From positions 562,570 to 577,387 of the forward strand of contig MU646375.1 in assembly GCA_026770585.1 (NCBI GenBank): DNA of 14,818 nucleotides. The letters are read 5' to 3'. The notes beneath the pieces are model-generated. The model was not told the origin of the DNA, searched no databases, and worked only from the letters and a program-made list of their open reading frames with translations. A program made the position numbers and the translations under genes. Shown in pieces: positions 7,752 through 14,545 of the stretch. Every line of letters starts with the position of its first letter. Within the stretch, counting starts at the first letter, position 1. This DNA is from Baffinella frigidus. Lineage: Eukaryota; Cryptophyceae; Cryptomonadales; Baffinellaceae.

Positions 7752-7931
7752 GTCACCGGGTTGTCACCGGTTTGTCACCGGTTGGGGTTAGCGTTCCAGC
7801 TACCCCCCTACCTCGCGCGCACAAGCAAGTGTCCGATACCCCCCCCCCACAACCAACCCCAACCGTCACCGGTCCGTCACCGGTTTGTCACCGGTTTGTC
7901 ACCGGTTTGTCACCGGTTGGGGTTAGCGTTC
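7752..7931 (-). repeat. 11-base tandem repeats containing the UBE2C stop, plus a copy of the gene end
   Basis: On the minus strand the last codons AACCGG and the TGA stop begin an 11-base tandem (GTGACAAACCG) of about four units at 7875-7919. A second block at 7752-7795 again has GTTGGGGTTAGCGTTC beside TTGTCACCGG units. The 3-prime end of the coding region has therefore been copied about 130 bases downstream of itself. Confidence 0.8.
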
Positions 7932-10105
7932 TGGGTGTTGCCCTCAGCGTGCTTCTTCTGCACTTGCCGGCGGAACTCGGCGTCGTCCTTGCCCCACATC
8001 GACGCCGCGAGTGCGTTGAGCGGCGACTCGTTGTTCGGCTCTGCGGTTCAGGTGTAGAAGAGGGTTCAGCGAATAGAATTGTTCTTTAGGTGTAGGGGTT
8101 AGGGCTCTGTTTTTCAGGTGTAGGGTGCAGGTTTCAGGTGTAGTTCGTCCTTGCCCCACATCGAGGCGGCGAGTGCGTTGAGCGGCGACTCGTTGTTCGG
8201 CTCTGCGGTCAGGTGTAGGGGTCAGCGAACAGACAGAAACATGTGTGTCGTCTCAGGGAGGTCCAGGTGTAGTGGTTAAGGAGGTTCAGGTCTCGATTTC
8301 AGGGAGTTTCAGGAAGGATCAGGGAACGCGGCGATTCGTTGTTCGGCTCTGTTTTTCAGGTGTAGGGTTTAGGGCTTTGTTTTTCAGGTGTAGGGTTCAG
8401 TCTGAGGTGTAGGGTGCAGTTTCAGGTGTAGTTCTTCCTTGCCCCACATCGACGCCGCGAGCGCGTTCAGCGGCGATTCGTTGCTCGGCTCTGTTTTCCA
8501 GATTTAGGATTCGGCGAATAGAATTGGGCTCTGCGGTCTATTTCTAGGGTTCGGGGAGGTTCAGCTGTAGCGATTTTCTCAACATCGACCCCGCGAGTGC
8601 GTTGAGCGACGATTCATTGTTCGAATCGTCGTTTCAGGTGTAGGGGTCAGGGGCTCTGAGTTTCAGGTGTAGAGCTCAGTTTCAGGTGTAGGGTTCAGTT
8701 TCAGGTGTAGTTATTCCTGGCCCCACATCGAAGCCGCGAGTTCGCTGAATGGCTCTGCGGTTCAGGTGGAGAGTTCTGCGAATATAACGGGGCTCTGCAC
8801 TTCAGGAGTAGGTCTCAGTGAGGTTCAGGTGTAGGGGAAGTTCAGGTCTAGGGTTCAGGGAACACCACCCGGTGAAATTTCAGTGGCCAGGGACCTATCG
8901 CCTAGAGCCGAGGGATTTCTGGGTGTACCCACGCTGAGAGGGTGCACCGATACGTGGCCCGATGCACGCCAACTGGAAACAGGCTTTCAGACGTGTGAAT
9001 GGAATTCAAAAAGCACCGGGCTGCCAGACAGCCTTCTGGTGCAGCAAGCAAAACATCTCCACACGCATATCCCAGCTCTGAGTTGTAAAAATTGGCTTGA
9101 CATCAACCATATTTCGAGCATGCAACCTAGTACGAAAGGGCAGCTAAAATACATTTATTGCGAGCCTAGTTGTACGCAGGCACAGCTAGATATCGACAAG
9201 TAAAACATCTCTCAACGCACATCGAGCGCGATGTTCGATCCCACTCGTCTCTCGTCCATCCTGTCCTTGTTGTGCGCAAGGGGGATGGGTCTGCACCGCC
9301 GAGGAGAGACCGGAGAGAGACGAGGGTCGCGCGCACGTCGTACACCGCCGACCACTTGTCCTGCACCAACGGCAAGTTTGAGATGACCATGCACGCTCAA
9401 CGGACATTCTCCACGTTTTTTTTGCGGGAGGTTTGACCACGAGAACAAGCTTACACCGGCGCCGCGCTTTTTGTTCTGGTAGCAGTACGCATGAAGGGGG
9501 GACAACTCTCCAGGATGAGGACACTCAAGCTCGTCATGATTCGTGTGGCAAGTTCATAAGGAAACACACCCGTGTTACTCCTCACGGGATTTCTCCCAAG
9601 GCCAGGCTCAGAGTGGAGAAGGGTGTCAAGCGCGGAAGGGGGAGAGGTTGGTACCTGGAGGATATCGAGACAGATGTTGCCGTGGAGGTCTACGTTGGGG
9701 TGGAAGCACGGCGTGACAAACTTGATGGTCGGGGGCGAGCACGGGTAGTTGTGGGGGAAGGCGAGCGACAGCTGGTATTGCAGCCCTGCACCCAGCACCA
9801 CACGCCCCTCACTTCAGCCGGGCGTGGTCATGCGGCATGGGCAGCGGCGGCATGCGAACGTTTCAGGCGAGATGCGAAGGCCGGGCTGGGGGGCCAGGGG
9901 GGGGGGTCGGACCTTCGTAAGGCGTCCCCTGCGTCCCCGTGAGCGTGGCGGTCCAGTTGAGCATGTTGTCGGAGTCCGGGAACGCGGAGATGCCCTCGTC
10001 ACTGCTCATCATCAACCCCATGAGTTCCTTCTGAAGGCGCTTGCACGCGTTCGCCGAGTCGCCCACCGACGCGGCGGGGACAGACTGTGCCTGCACTGCA
10101 GCCAT
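7910..10105 (-). CDS. UBE2C: Ubiquitin-conjugating enzyme E2 C (UBE2C/UbcH10 type)
   Basis: Four proposed exons, 10105-9913, 9785-9655, 9360-9297 and 8040-7910, join in frame to 172 residues; human UBE2C has 179. The introns (127, 294 and 1,256 bases) are all GT-AG. The protein has the UBE2C-specific start [20 protein letters not shown] and [10 protein letters not shown], the core [15 protein letters not shown] with active-site Cys103 and the HPN motif at 93-95, then [22 protein letters not shown] and the C-terminal helices. UBE2C charges ubiquitin and, with the anaphase-promoting complex, starts chains on mitotic substrates such as cyclins. The ATG at 10105 is the only sensible start, in context AAGATGGC. 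The last exon begins CGCAG|AGCCG. Five partial copies of that exon edge lie in intron 3. The stop sits inside an 11-base tandem repeat. The gene is head to head with the aminotransferase. Boundaries agree with the conserved alignment at all three joins. Confidence 0.93.
8101..8850 (-). repeat. Array of five partial copies of UBE2C exon 4 edge in minisatellite DNA
   Basis: Within intron 3, copies start with the acceptor-side sequence and stop after at most about 59 exon bases: 8202-8144, 8350-8328, 8490-8432, about 8623-8578 and 8754-8711. The spacers are variants of TTTCAGGTGTAGGGTTCAG (plus strand). Copy 8202-8144 encodes [18 protein letters not shown] exactly as the real exon with only two synonymous differences, then passes into the spacer and stops. 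Copy 8490-8432 has three synonymous and one amino-acid change (N to S) before its edge. The others are truncated or frameshifted. At least three keep a usable CAG|AGCC acceptor. Confidence 0.85.
8850..9296. other. Remainder of UBE2C intron 3
   Basis: No gene is recognised. A plus-strand frame of 106 codons (8883-9203) has no family resemblance and lies wholly in the intron. An imperfect hairpin GGTGTACCC/GGGTGCACC sits at about 8929-8947. Confidence 0.6.
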
Positions 10106-10340
10106 CTTGATGCGCGAGTATCTGACGCGTCCAAGTTATCAACTGTGCTGCGTTGAGGGTGGTCGAAGAGTTGGTTGGGAGGGCTGGAGCTGCGTGGGAA
10201 GTTGGGGCGTGGATGTTTTGTTGGACAAATATTTTCTCAACGGCCTTTTTTTTCGGGCCAATGGCTCCAACGACGGACCTTGTGGGGGTTATGAGGGGCC
10301 TCATAACCTGCAGGTCCCCTCCCGAAAAGCCGAGAAGAGA
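10106..10340. promoter_or_regulatory. Divergent intergenic spacer, probable shared promoter
   Basis: Only 235 bases separate the UBE2C start codon (minus) from the aminotransferase start codon (plus). Unlike the introns, the spacer lacks telomere-like repeats and foldback elements. It contains the inverted repeat GGTTATGAGG-GG-CCTCATAACC at 10287-10308, 32 bases before the plus-strand ATG, and an AT-rich patch ACAAATATTTTCTC near 10226. A shared bidirectional promoter is inferred from spacing alone. Confidence 0.5.
10287..10308. promoter_or_regulatory. Ten-base-arm palindrome upstream of the aminotransferase
   Basis: GGTTATGAGG and CCTCATAACC are perfect inverted arms with a GG centre. Its position between divergent start codons makes it a candidate protein-binding site; no known factor site is recognised. 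Confidence 0.5.
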
Positions 10341-13300
10341 ATGGGGAGCGCGGCGGGCGAGATGGAGCGAGAGCTGGCGCGGCGCGCCACGTTCCTCGGG
10401 CCCAGCCTTTCGACGCACTACCGCTCCCCGATCATCGCCAGACGAGGTCCCTCCCCTCCTCCTTGCTATCCTTGATTCTGTTTTTTGGTGCCTACTGTTT
10501 CGATCACCGCAACAGAGCGGCTACCGCTGCTGAGGCTGGGCTCGGCTCCTCGAAGACCATCGATTTTGTGTTCCGGGGGCTCGCCGGTGCCTGCGAGAAC
10601 CGCAACCGGCGTTTTCCCGATGGCGTTCCAGCAAAGCCGTTCCGGGAGGACGCTCCGGATCCCAGCATCTGTCCCCCCGTCCTTGGGGACAGATGCTCGG
10701 ATGTGCACGCAGTCAGAGCTTAGAGGGCCACACGGCGCTCGAGAAAGTTATTGGTGTATGCTGGCACCGCCCTCGAGAAAGTGAGTGATGTATGCTGGCA
10801 ACGCCCTCGAGATACTGAGTGGTGTATGCTGGGCAGGTCGCGGGACCTTCCTTTTTGACGACGCCGGCCAGGTCGAACCAAACCATCCAGCCGGGCACCC
10901 TAAACCCTAAACCCTGAACTCGAAGGGCCAGACAGCACTCTGTTGCAGTCAAGTCGGAAGATGTGTGTTGGCAGTGCCTTGTCCGTAGATCTCACCCCCA
11001 GTATTCATATGCGGAAACAGTATAAAAATACTGTTTTTGGCCACGCGTAAAGTTGATTCCCCCCTTGAAAACAAGCCACTTTTGGCGTATCATCACAAAA
11101 CACGCCAAAAGTGGCTTGTTTCCAAGGGGAGAATCAACTTTACACGTGGCCAAAAACAGTATTTTTATACTGTTTCCGGAGATAAGTATGCCACCCGAAA
11201 ACGCGCTGGATTCCATGAATTCGAGTAGTGGGGCCTACAACCCCGCGGTTCTACTTTAGACGTGACCGGGAGCAATCATAAGTTGCCGTAAGGCAAAAAT
11301 CCTCAGATCTGAGGATTCCGCCAAAAGTTGACGGTGCGGGCAAGAGGAGTTGACTTTTGCGATTGCCTTCCATCAGGTCTAGCGCAGAGAGCGGTTGGCG
11401 ATGGAAAAAAAACGAAACAATGCCGAACAGCGACGGTCAAGTACCGGCTTGCGCCTGACACACGGCCCCTAAGTTGACAAGCTGTCAACTTTAGAAACCT
11501 ATATCACCTCCGCTCGCGGCAGCCTCTCCTGGGTCTCATGAACAACCCTAATCTCCATACAAGTATTAATTAATTACTTCTGGGCAACGAAAATTACTAC
11601 ACGATTTGCTCATAAAAGTAGTAGTAAAGCATTTGTGTAGTAAATTTCGTTGCGCCAAAAAACAATTAATTAATAGTTTTGTGGAGATGAACCCCGCGAG
11701 CCTCGGGCACTGCCACGAGGCTGTCACCGCGGCATGTATATTCACCCTGGAGGCAACTTATGGGCAAATCGTAAGTCAACCCCCCACAAATTCACTCGGA
11801 TTCCGCGAGTGTATTTGTATGGGGGTTGCCTTAATACACCATCAGTTTGCCCATAAGTTGCCTCCAGGGTGGAATGTATCGGGGCAGCGACGCTCTCGTT
11901 TCTCCACTCTCACGTTTCTCCACGCGTGGCAGCCGCTCCTGGATCTCGTGAACAACCCCGCGAGCCTCGGGCACTGTCATGAGGCTGTCACCGCGGCTGC
12001 GGCGGACCAGATGGGTGCACCCTAAACCCTACACCCTACACCCTAAGCCCTTAACCCGGCCGTGACCGCCTAGGTGGTCACGGCGACTGCGGCGTAGCAA
12101 ATGGGTAAACCCTCAACACTAAGACCCCAGCGTCTACTATTCTCTTTCAGTTTCACCCTGCGCTGACGCAGCGCCTGCCTGAACCCTGAACCCTGAATTC
12201 TAGACCCTAGACCCTAAAACCCAAACCCTAAACCCTAAACCCTAAACCCTAAACCCTAAGCCCCAAACCCTAAACTCCAAAGTCACGGCGGCTGGGGCGG
12301 ACCAGATGGGTAAACTCTAAATCCTAAACCCTAAAACCTCAACCCTCAACCCTCAACCTTCAACCCTAAAGCCTAAACCCTACACCCTAAACCCTAAACC
12401 CTAAACTCTAAACTCTAAACCCTAAACCCAAAACCCTAAACTCCAAACTCTAAACCCCAAACTCTGAACCCTAAACCCTAAACCAGGAAGGCTGAACACC
12501 AACACGCGATACGTCTACCCGGAGATCTCCGACTACGCTGAGGCACCCCGCCAACCCCCCATAGCAGCTTAGATCGGGTTTTTCAAGGACGGGGGTTTAC
12601 CAGCCATCTATTCACCCCCCTAGGACAACCCTAGGCCCCTAGGGATGTCCTACCGTAGGATTCTACGGAATTTCCTGTCTACCCGGAGATTTCCGACTAC
12701 GCTGAGGTACCCCGCCAACATTCCGTAGCAGCTTCTTCTGAAAACCCCTACCCCGTAGTTCAAATTTGAGGTGTCTGCCTTAATTTGGCAAATCAATCGT
12801 AAACATTCTGGTCACGACTGGTACACACTGGACGCGACTGGTACGTTCGCGTCCAGTTTTGGGGTGTGGAAATCAATTTGCACCCCCCCCCCCGGAATTG
12901 GAGCCACTTGGTGCCTCACATTTCACCTCGATTTTAAATAACGGGGTAGGGTTTTTTAGTAGTTAGATCGGGTTTTCCAAGGACGGGGTTTCCCTCAGGA
13001 GGTACACTTGAAAGTGTACCAGCCATCTATTCACCCCCCTAGGACATCCCTAGGTCCCTAGGGATGTCCTACCGTAGGATCCTACGGAATTTCCGGCTAC
13101 GCTGAGGCACCCCGCCGATCCCGAAAGCCCGCAGAGTCATTCCTCACTGCTTCCTAGCTCTGCCTGAGTTTTATTCTGGCTCGTTCTTACAGTATTTGCG
13201 GGCTTTCGCCAACGACTTCCACTCGAGACTGGAAGAGGGAGCATTTTAAAAGTTTTAAATCTACAAGTGAAGAAAAAAAAGGGGTGTAGTAATTTTTTCA

Positions 13301-14545
13301 CAATAGGGGCGTTTGGTCACGTATCTGGCGGAATTCCGCCAGTAACGTGACCACGCCTGCCCGTGACTGGTACTAAATTTAACAACCCCACATTTAAAAT
13401 ACTCCCTCTTCCAGTCTCGAGTGGTTGGCGTTGCGGATGGCAAAACAGCACTCCATTCCTAACTGTTTCCTAGCTCTGCCTGTGTTTTAGTCTGGCTCGC
13501 CCTTCTAGAATTTTACAGCAGAGATCCAGTAAAACACGTGCGAATAAAAAGACTTTAGGACGAGCCCGAATAAAACTCAGGCAAAGCTAGGCTTCGGGCA
13601 GGCTATAGTTCCAGGCACACGTTAAGTCAACTGCTCTTCTGGAGCAAGTTGACTTAAGGGTGAAATTTTATGAGTGCTATCGAGGCACCACGGGAGAGAC
13701 CAGCCTTCAGCCGTGGACGCTGAAAGGGGTCACATGTGCTGAAGGTTGGCGGGAGAGAGAGGGGGAGAGAGGGAGAGAGAGGAGAGAGAGGAGAGAGAGA
13801 AGAGGGAGAGGCGGTAGGGGGAGGGGACAGCACCTCGCCACTGCCCCAGTTTTGAAGGGTTTTGAAAACACGGTTATCCTACGGTAGGCAATCCGTAGGG
13901 GCATATGGGTGTTTCTATGGGCATCCTAAACGAGCTGGAAGGGTTTTGCTGCGTGGTAGGGTCTCTGTCGGCTCTCTGCACCACTCAAGAGTTGTGACTT
14001 TATCAGGCGACGCCTAAAGTCATCAGCGAGTTGACGAGACACATCTCTGGATCCGGCGGTCGGTCTCGTCAGTTTGTGACGTATAAGTATCCAATCAACT
14101 TTTCTCTGGTGGTGGGGCTAGCCATCGGCCTCCTAGTCTGGACAAGTTCCTTTTCGCCTTGAATTCAAGGTGAAATTCCGGTTAGATTCCAGGGCAATGG
14201 ATAATATTCTAGCACAAATCGTTCAGATGGACTGTATCCGTGAAGCGCTCAGTGGCTGCTAAGTGGCTGAACTAGCCACTAGCTTGCTAGCCTGGACTAG
14301 CCCGGTAGTCTGGAATAGCCACTGAAGGCTGGACGGTTTAGCAACACTCAAGAGTTTGTGACTTTGTGGGTAGCCAGTAACCTTCTCTCTCGTGGTGGTT
14401 CGATGGCACCCATAACATTTCACCCTTAAGTCAACAGGTTGCACCTGGCTCCAGAGAAGTTGCCTTACGGTGAATTTGACCATCAACAGGCGCTCACCGC
14501 GACGCTCCCGGCGAACCTCACCGTCTGCTTCTTCTGCAACAGCGG
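10341..14545 (+). CDS. Class III PLP-dependent aminotransferase/phospho-lyase (ETNPPL/AGXT2-like), 5-prime part
   Basis: Five proposed exons join in frame: 10341-10446, 10837-10871, 11933-12014, 12487-12542 and 14490-14545. They give about 111 residues before the window ends. Order of motifs: MGSAAGEMERELARR, FLGPSLSTHYRSPIIARR, GRGTFLFDDAGQ, PLLDLVNNPASLGHCHEAV, ADQMGRLNTNTRYVYPEI, SDYAEALTATLPANL and TVCFFCNSG. This is the N-terminal domain of class III aminotransferases, closest by eye to ethanolamine-phosphate phospho-lyase and AGXT2-type enzymes (LVNN, GHCH, LNTNTRY, VCFF.NSG). The next residues should be SEAN, part of the cofactor site; the PLP lysine lies beyond the window. Introns 1-3 are GT-AG (390, 1,061 and 472 bases), intron 4 is GC-AG (GAG|GCACCC, 1,947 bases), and the last donor is CAGCGG|GTGCCC. 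The usual Pro after GHCH is Glu here. Substrate cannot be decided from this part. Confidence 0.88.
10664..10697. repeat. 13-base-arm hairpin in aminotransferase intron 1
   Basis: AGCATCTGTCCCC and GGGGACAGATGCT pair perfectly around an eight-base loop. Confidence 0.85.
10737..10836 (+). repeat. 34-base tandem repeat ending at the exon 2 acceptor
   Basis: Three units of the form CCTCGAGAAAGTGAGTGATG then TATGCTGGCAACGC start at about 10737, 10771 and 10805. The third ends in the real acceptor, TATGCTGGGCAG|GTCGCG. The intron's 3-prime end has thus been amplified, here without exon sequence. Confidence 0.9.
11005..11184. mobile_element. Foldback element E5, 180 bases
   Basis: Long inverted arms contain CGGAAACAGTATAAAAATAC, GTTTTTGGCCACGCGTAAAG, TTGATTCCCC and CAAGCCACTTTTGGCGT, with a short centre near 11092-11100. 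The right end has the GGAGATA form shared by other elements. The arm tip holds the palindrome ACAGTATAAAAATACTGT. AGTAT is duplicated at 11000-11004 and 11185-11189. It lies in aminotransferase intron 2. Confidence 0.8.
11299..11318. repeat. Perfect 20-base palindrome
   Basis: AATCCTCAGATCTGAGGATT, in aminotransferase intron 2. Nearby at 11345-11390 is a diverged copy of the plus-strand segment 3121-3165 (GAGTTGACTTTTGC then ATTG). Confidence 0.95.
11471..11491. repeat. Short inverted repeat AAGTTGACA/TGTCAACTT
   Basis: Nine-base perfect arms with a three-base spacer. It uses the GTTGAC string recurrent in the foldback elements. Confidence 0.85.
11511..11739 (+). pseudogene. Upstream copy of aminotransferase exon 3, split by element E6
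   Basis: CGGCAGCCTCTCCTGGGTCT then CATGAACAACCC, and after the element CGCGAGCCTCGGGCACTGCC then ACGAGGCTGTCACCGCGGC, match the functional exon at 11928-11994. Two residues before the insertion are changed (D to G and V to M). The copy ends at element E10 and lacks the last 20 or so exon bases and the donor. It is therefore probably dead. Confidence 0.75.
11549..11689. mobile_element. Foldback element E6 with empty-site paralogue
   Basis: The left end TAATCTCCATACAAG then TATTAATTAATTACTTC, and the right end ATTAATTAATAG then TTTTGTGGAGATG, are inverted repeats continuing inward to GGCAACGAAAATTACTACAC and its complement. AACCC is present on both sides (11544-11548 and 11690-11694). The related exon at 11933 reads AACAACCCCGCGAGC at this point, with one AACCC and no insert, so a 141-base insertion with a five-base target duplication is directly visible. 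Confidence 0.9.
11740..11874. mobile_element. Foldback element E10
   Basis: The arms TTCACCCTGGAGGCAACTTA then TGGGCAAA and the inverted copy at 11845-11873 enclose a second nested inverted pair (CACTCGGATTCCGCGAGTG). TGTAT at 11735-11739 and 11875-11879 is a probable target duplication. The core TAAGTCAACCCCCCACAAATT resembles TAAGTCAATTCCCCTACAAA of E1. Confidence 0.75.
12017..12486 (+). repeat. Telomere-like intron 3 with two extra exon 3 donor edges
   Basis: Aminotransferase intron 3 is nearly all CCCTAAA variants. Embedded at 12077-12110 and 12282-12316 are copies of the end of exon 3 (real edge GCGGACCAGATGG|GTGCAC). The first copy has a TAG in frame; the second (GTCACGGCGGCTGGGGCGGA then CCAGATGG|GTAAAC) keeps the frame. 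Each copy passes directly into CCCTAAA-type repeats, so donor and array were amplified as one unit. Confidence 0.85.
12746..12951. mobile_element. Foldback element E11
   Basis: CCCTACCCCGTAGTTCAAAT then TTGAGGTG at the left is an imperfect complement of CACCTCGATTTTAAATAACG then GGGTAGGG at the right. An inner pair CTGGACGCG/CGCGTCCAG lies at 12828-12856. It separates the two repeat units of the preceding entry. No clear target duplication is seen. Confidence 0.6.
13001..13020. repeat. Nine-base-arm hairpin
   Basis: GGTACACTT-GA-AAGTGTACC, present only in the second of the two long repeat units. Confidence 0.85.
13122..13610. mobile_element. Nested inverted and direct repeats (element E7 cluster)
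   Basis: CGAAAGCCCGCA (13122-13133) and TGCGGGCTTTCG (13197-13208) are inverted. Next, CCACTCGAGACTGGAAGAGG then GAGCATTTTAAA (from 13219) is inverted against 13391-13424. At its centre is the 38-base near-palindrome 13315-13352, with perfect core CTGGCGGAATTCCGCCAG. A flanking segment TTCCTAGCTCTGCCTG is found at 13151 and 13466 directly and, diverged, inverted near 13570-13605. It reads like one element inserted in or amplified with another. Confidence 0.7.
13622..13657. repeat. Hairpin with TTAAGTCAAC arms
   Basis: TTAAGTCAACTGCTC pairs with GAGCAAGTTGACTTAA (one unpaired base). The right arm plus GGGTGAAATTT is the inverse of 14413-14432, so it may be one end of a longer foldback structure spanning to about 14455. 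Confidence 0.75.
13750..13830. repeat. GA-rich low-complexity tract
   Basis: Imperfect GGGAGAGA repeats. Both strands appear open through it, but only as biased amino-acid runs. Confidence 0.9.
14157..14170. repeat. Perfect 14-base palindrome
   Basis: CCTTGAATTCAAGG in aminotransferase intron 4. The surrounding 13,890-14,480 shows short repeats (CACTCAAGAGTT...TGTGACTTT at 13982 and 14345; CTAGCCACT and CTAGCCTGGACTAGCC near 14274-14300) and no gene. Confidence 0.85.

Larger units (their letters stand above)
12570..13116 (+). repeat. Two repeat units, each ending in a copy of the exon 4 donor edge
   Basis: The sequence AGATCGGGTTTTTCAAGGAC, CAGCCATCTATTCACCCCCC, TAGGGATGTCCTACCGTAGG then CTACGGAATTTCC occurs at about 12572-12676 and 12966-13095. 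Each ends in an exon 4 edge copy: 12677-12716 (GTCTACCCGGAGATTTCCGA then CTACGCTGAG|GTACCC) and 13091-13116 (GGCTACGCTGAG|GCACCC). The real edge is at 12512-12542 with a GC donor; the first copy has GT. Confidence 0.88.

Noticed and set aside
9433-10475. Large plus-strand frames opposite UBE2C and in the divergent spacer
   Set aside because: They are antisense to recognised E2 exons or run through the spacer; only the part from 10341 matches the aminotransferase family.
12005-12486. True chromosome end
   Set aside because: The telomere-like units are degenerate, interrupted by exon copies and flanked on both sides by exons of one gene, so they are interstitial.
13660-13904. Frames through the GA-rich tract
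   Set aside because: They encode only Arg/Glu or Leu/Ser/Pro runs from the low-complexity repeat.
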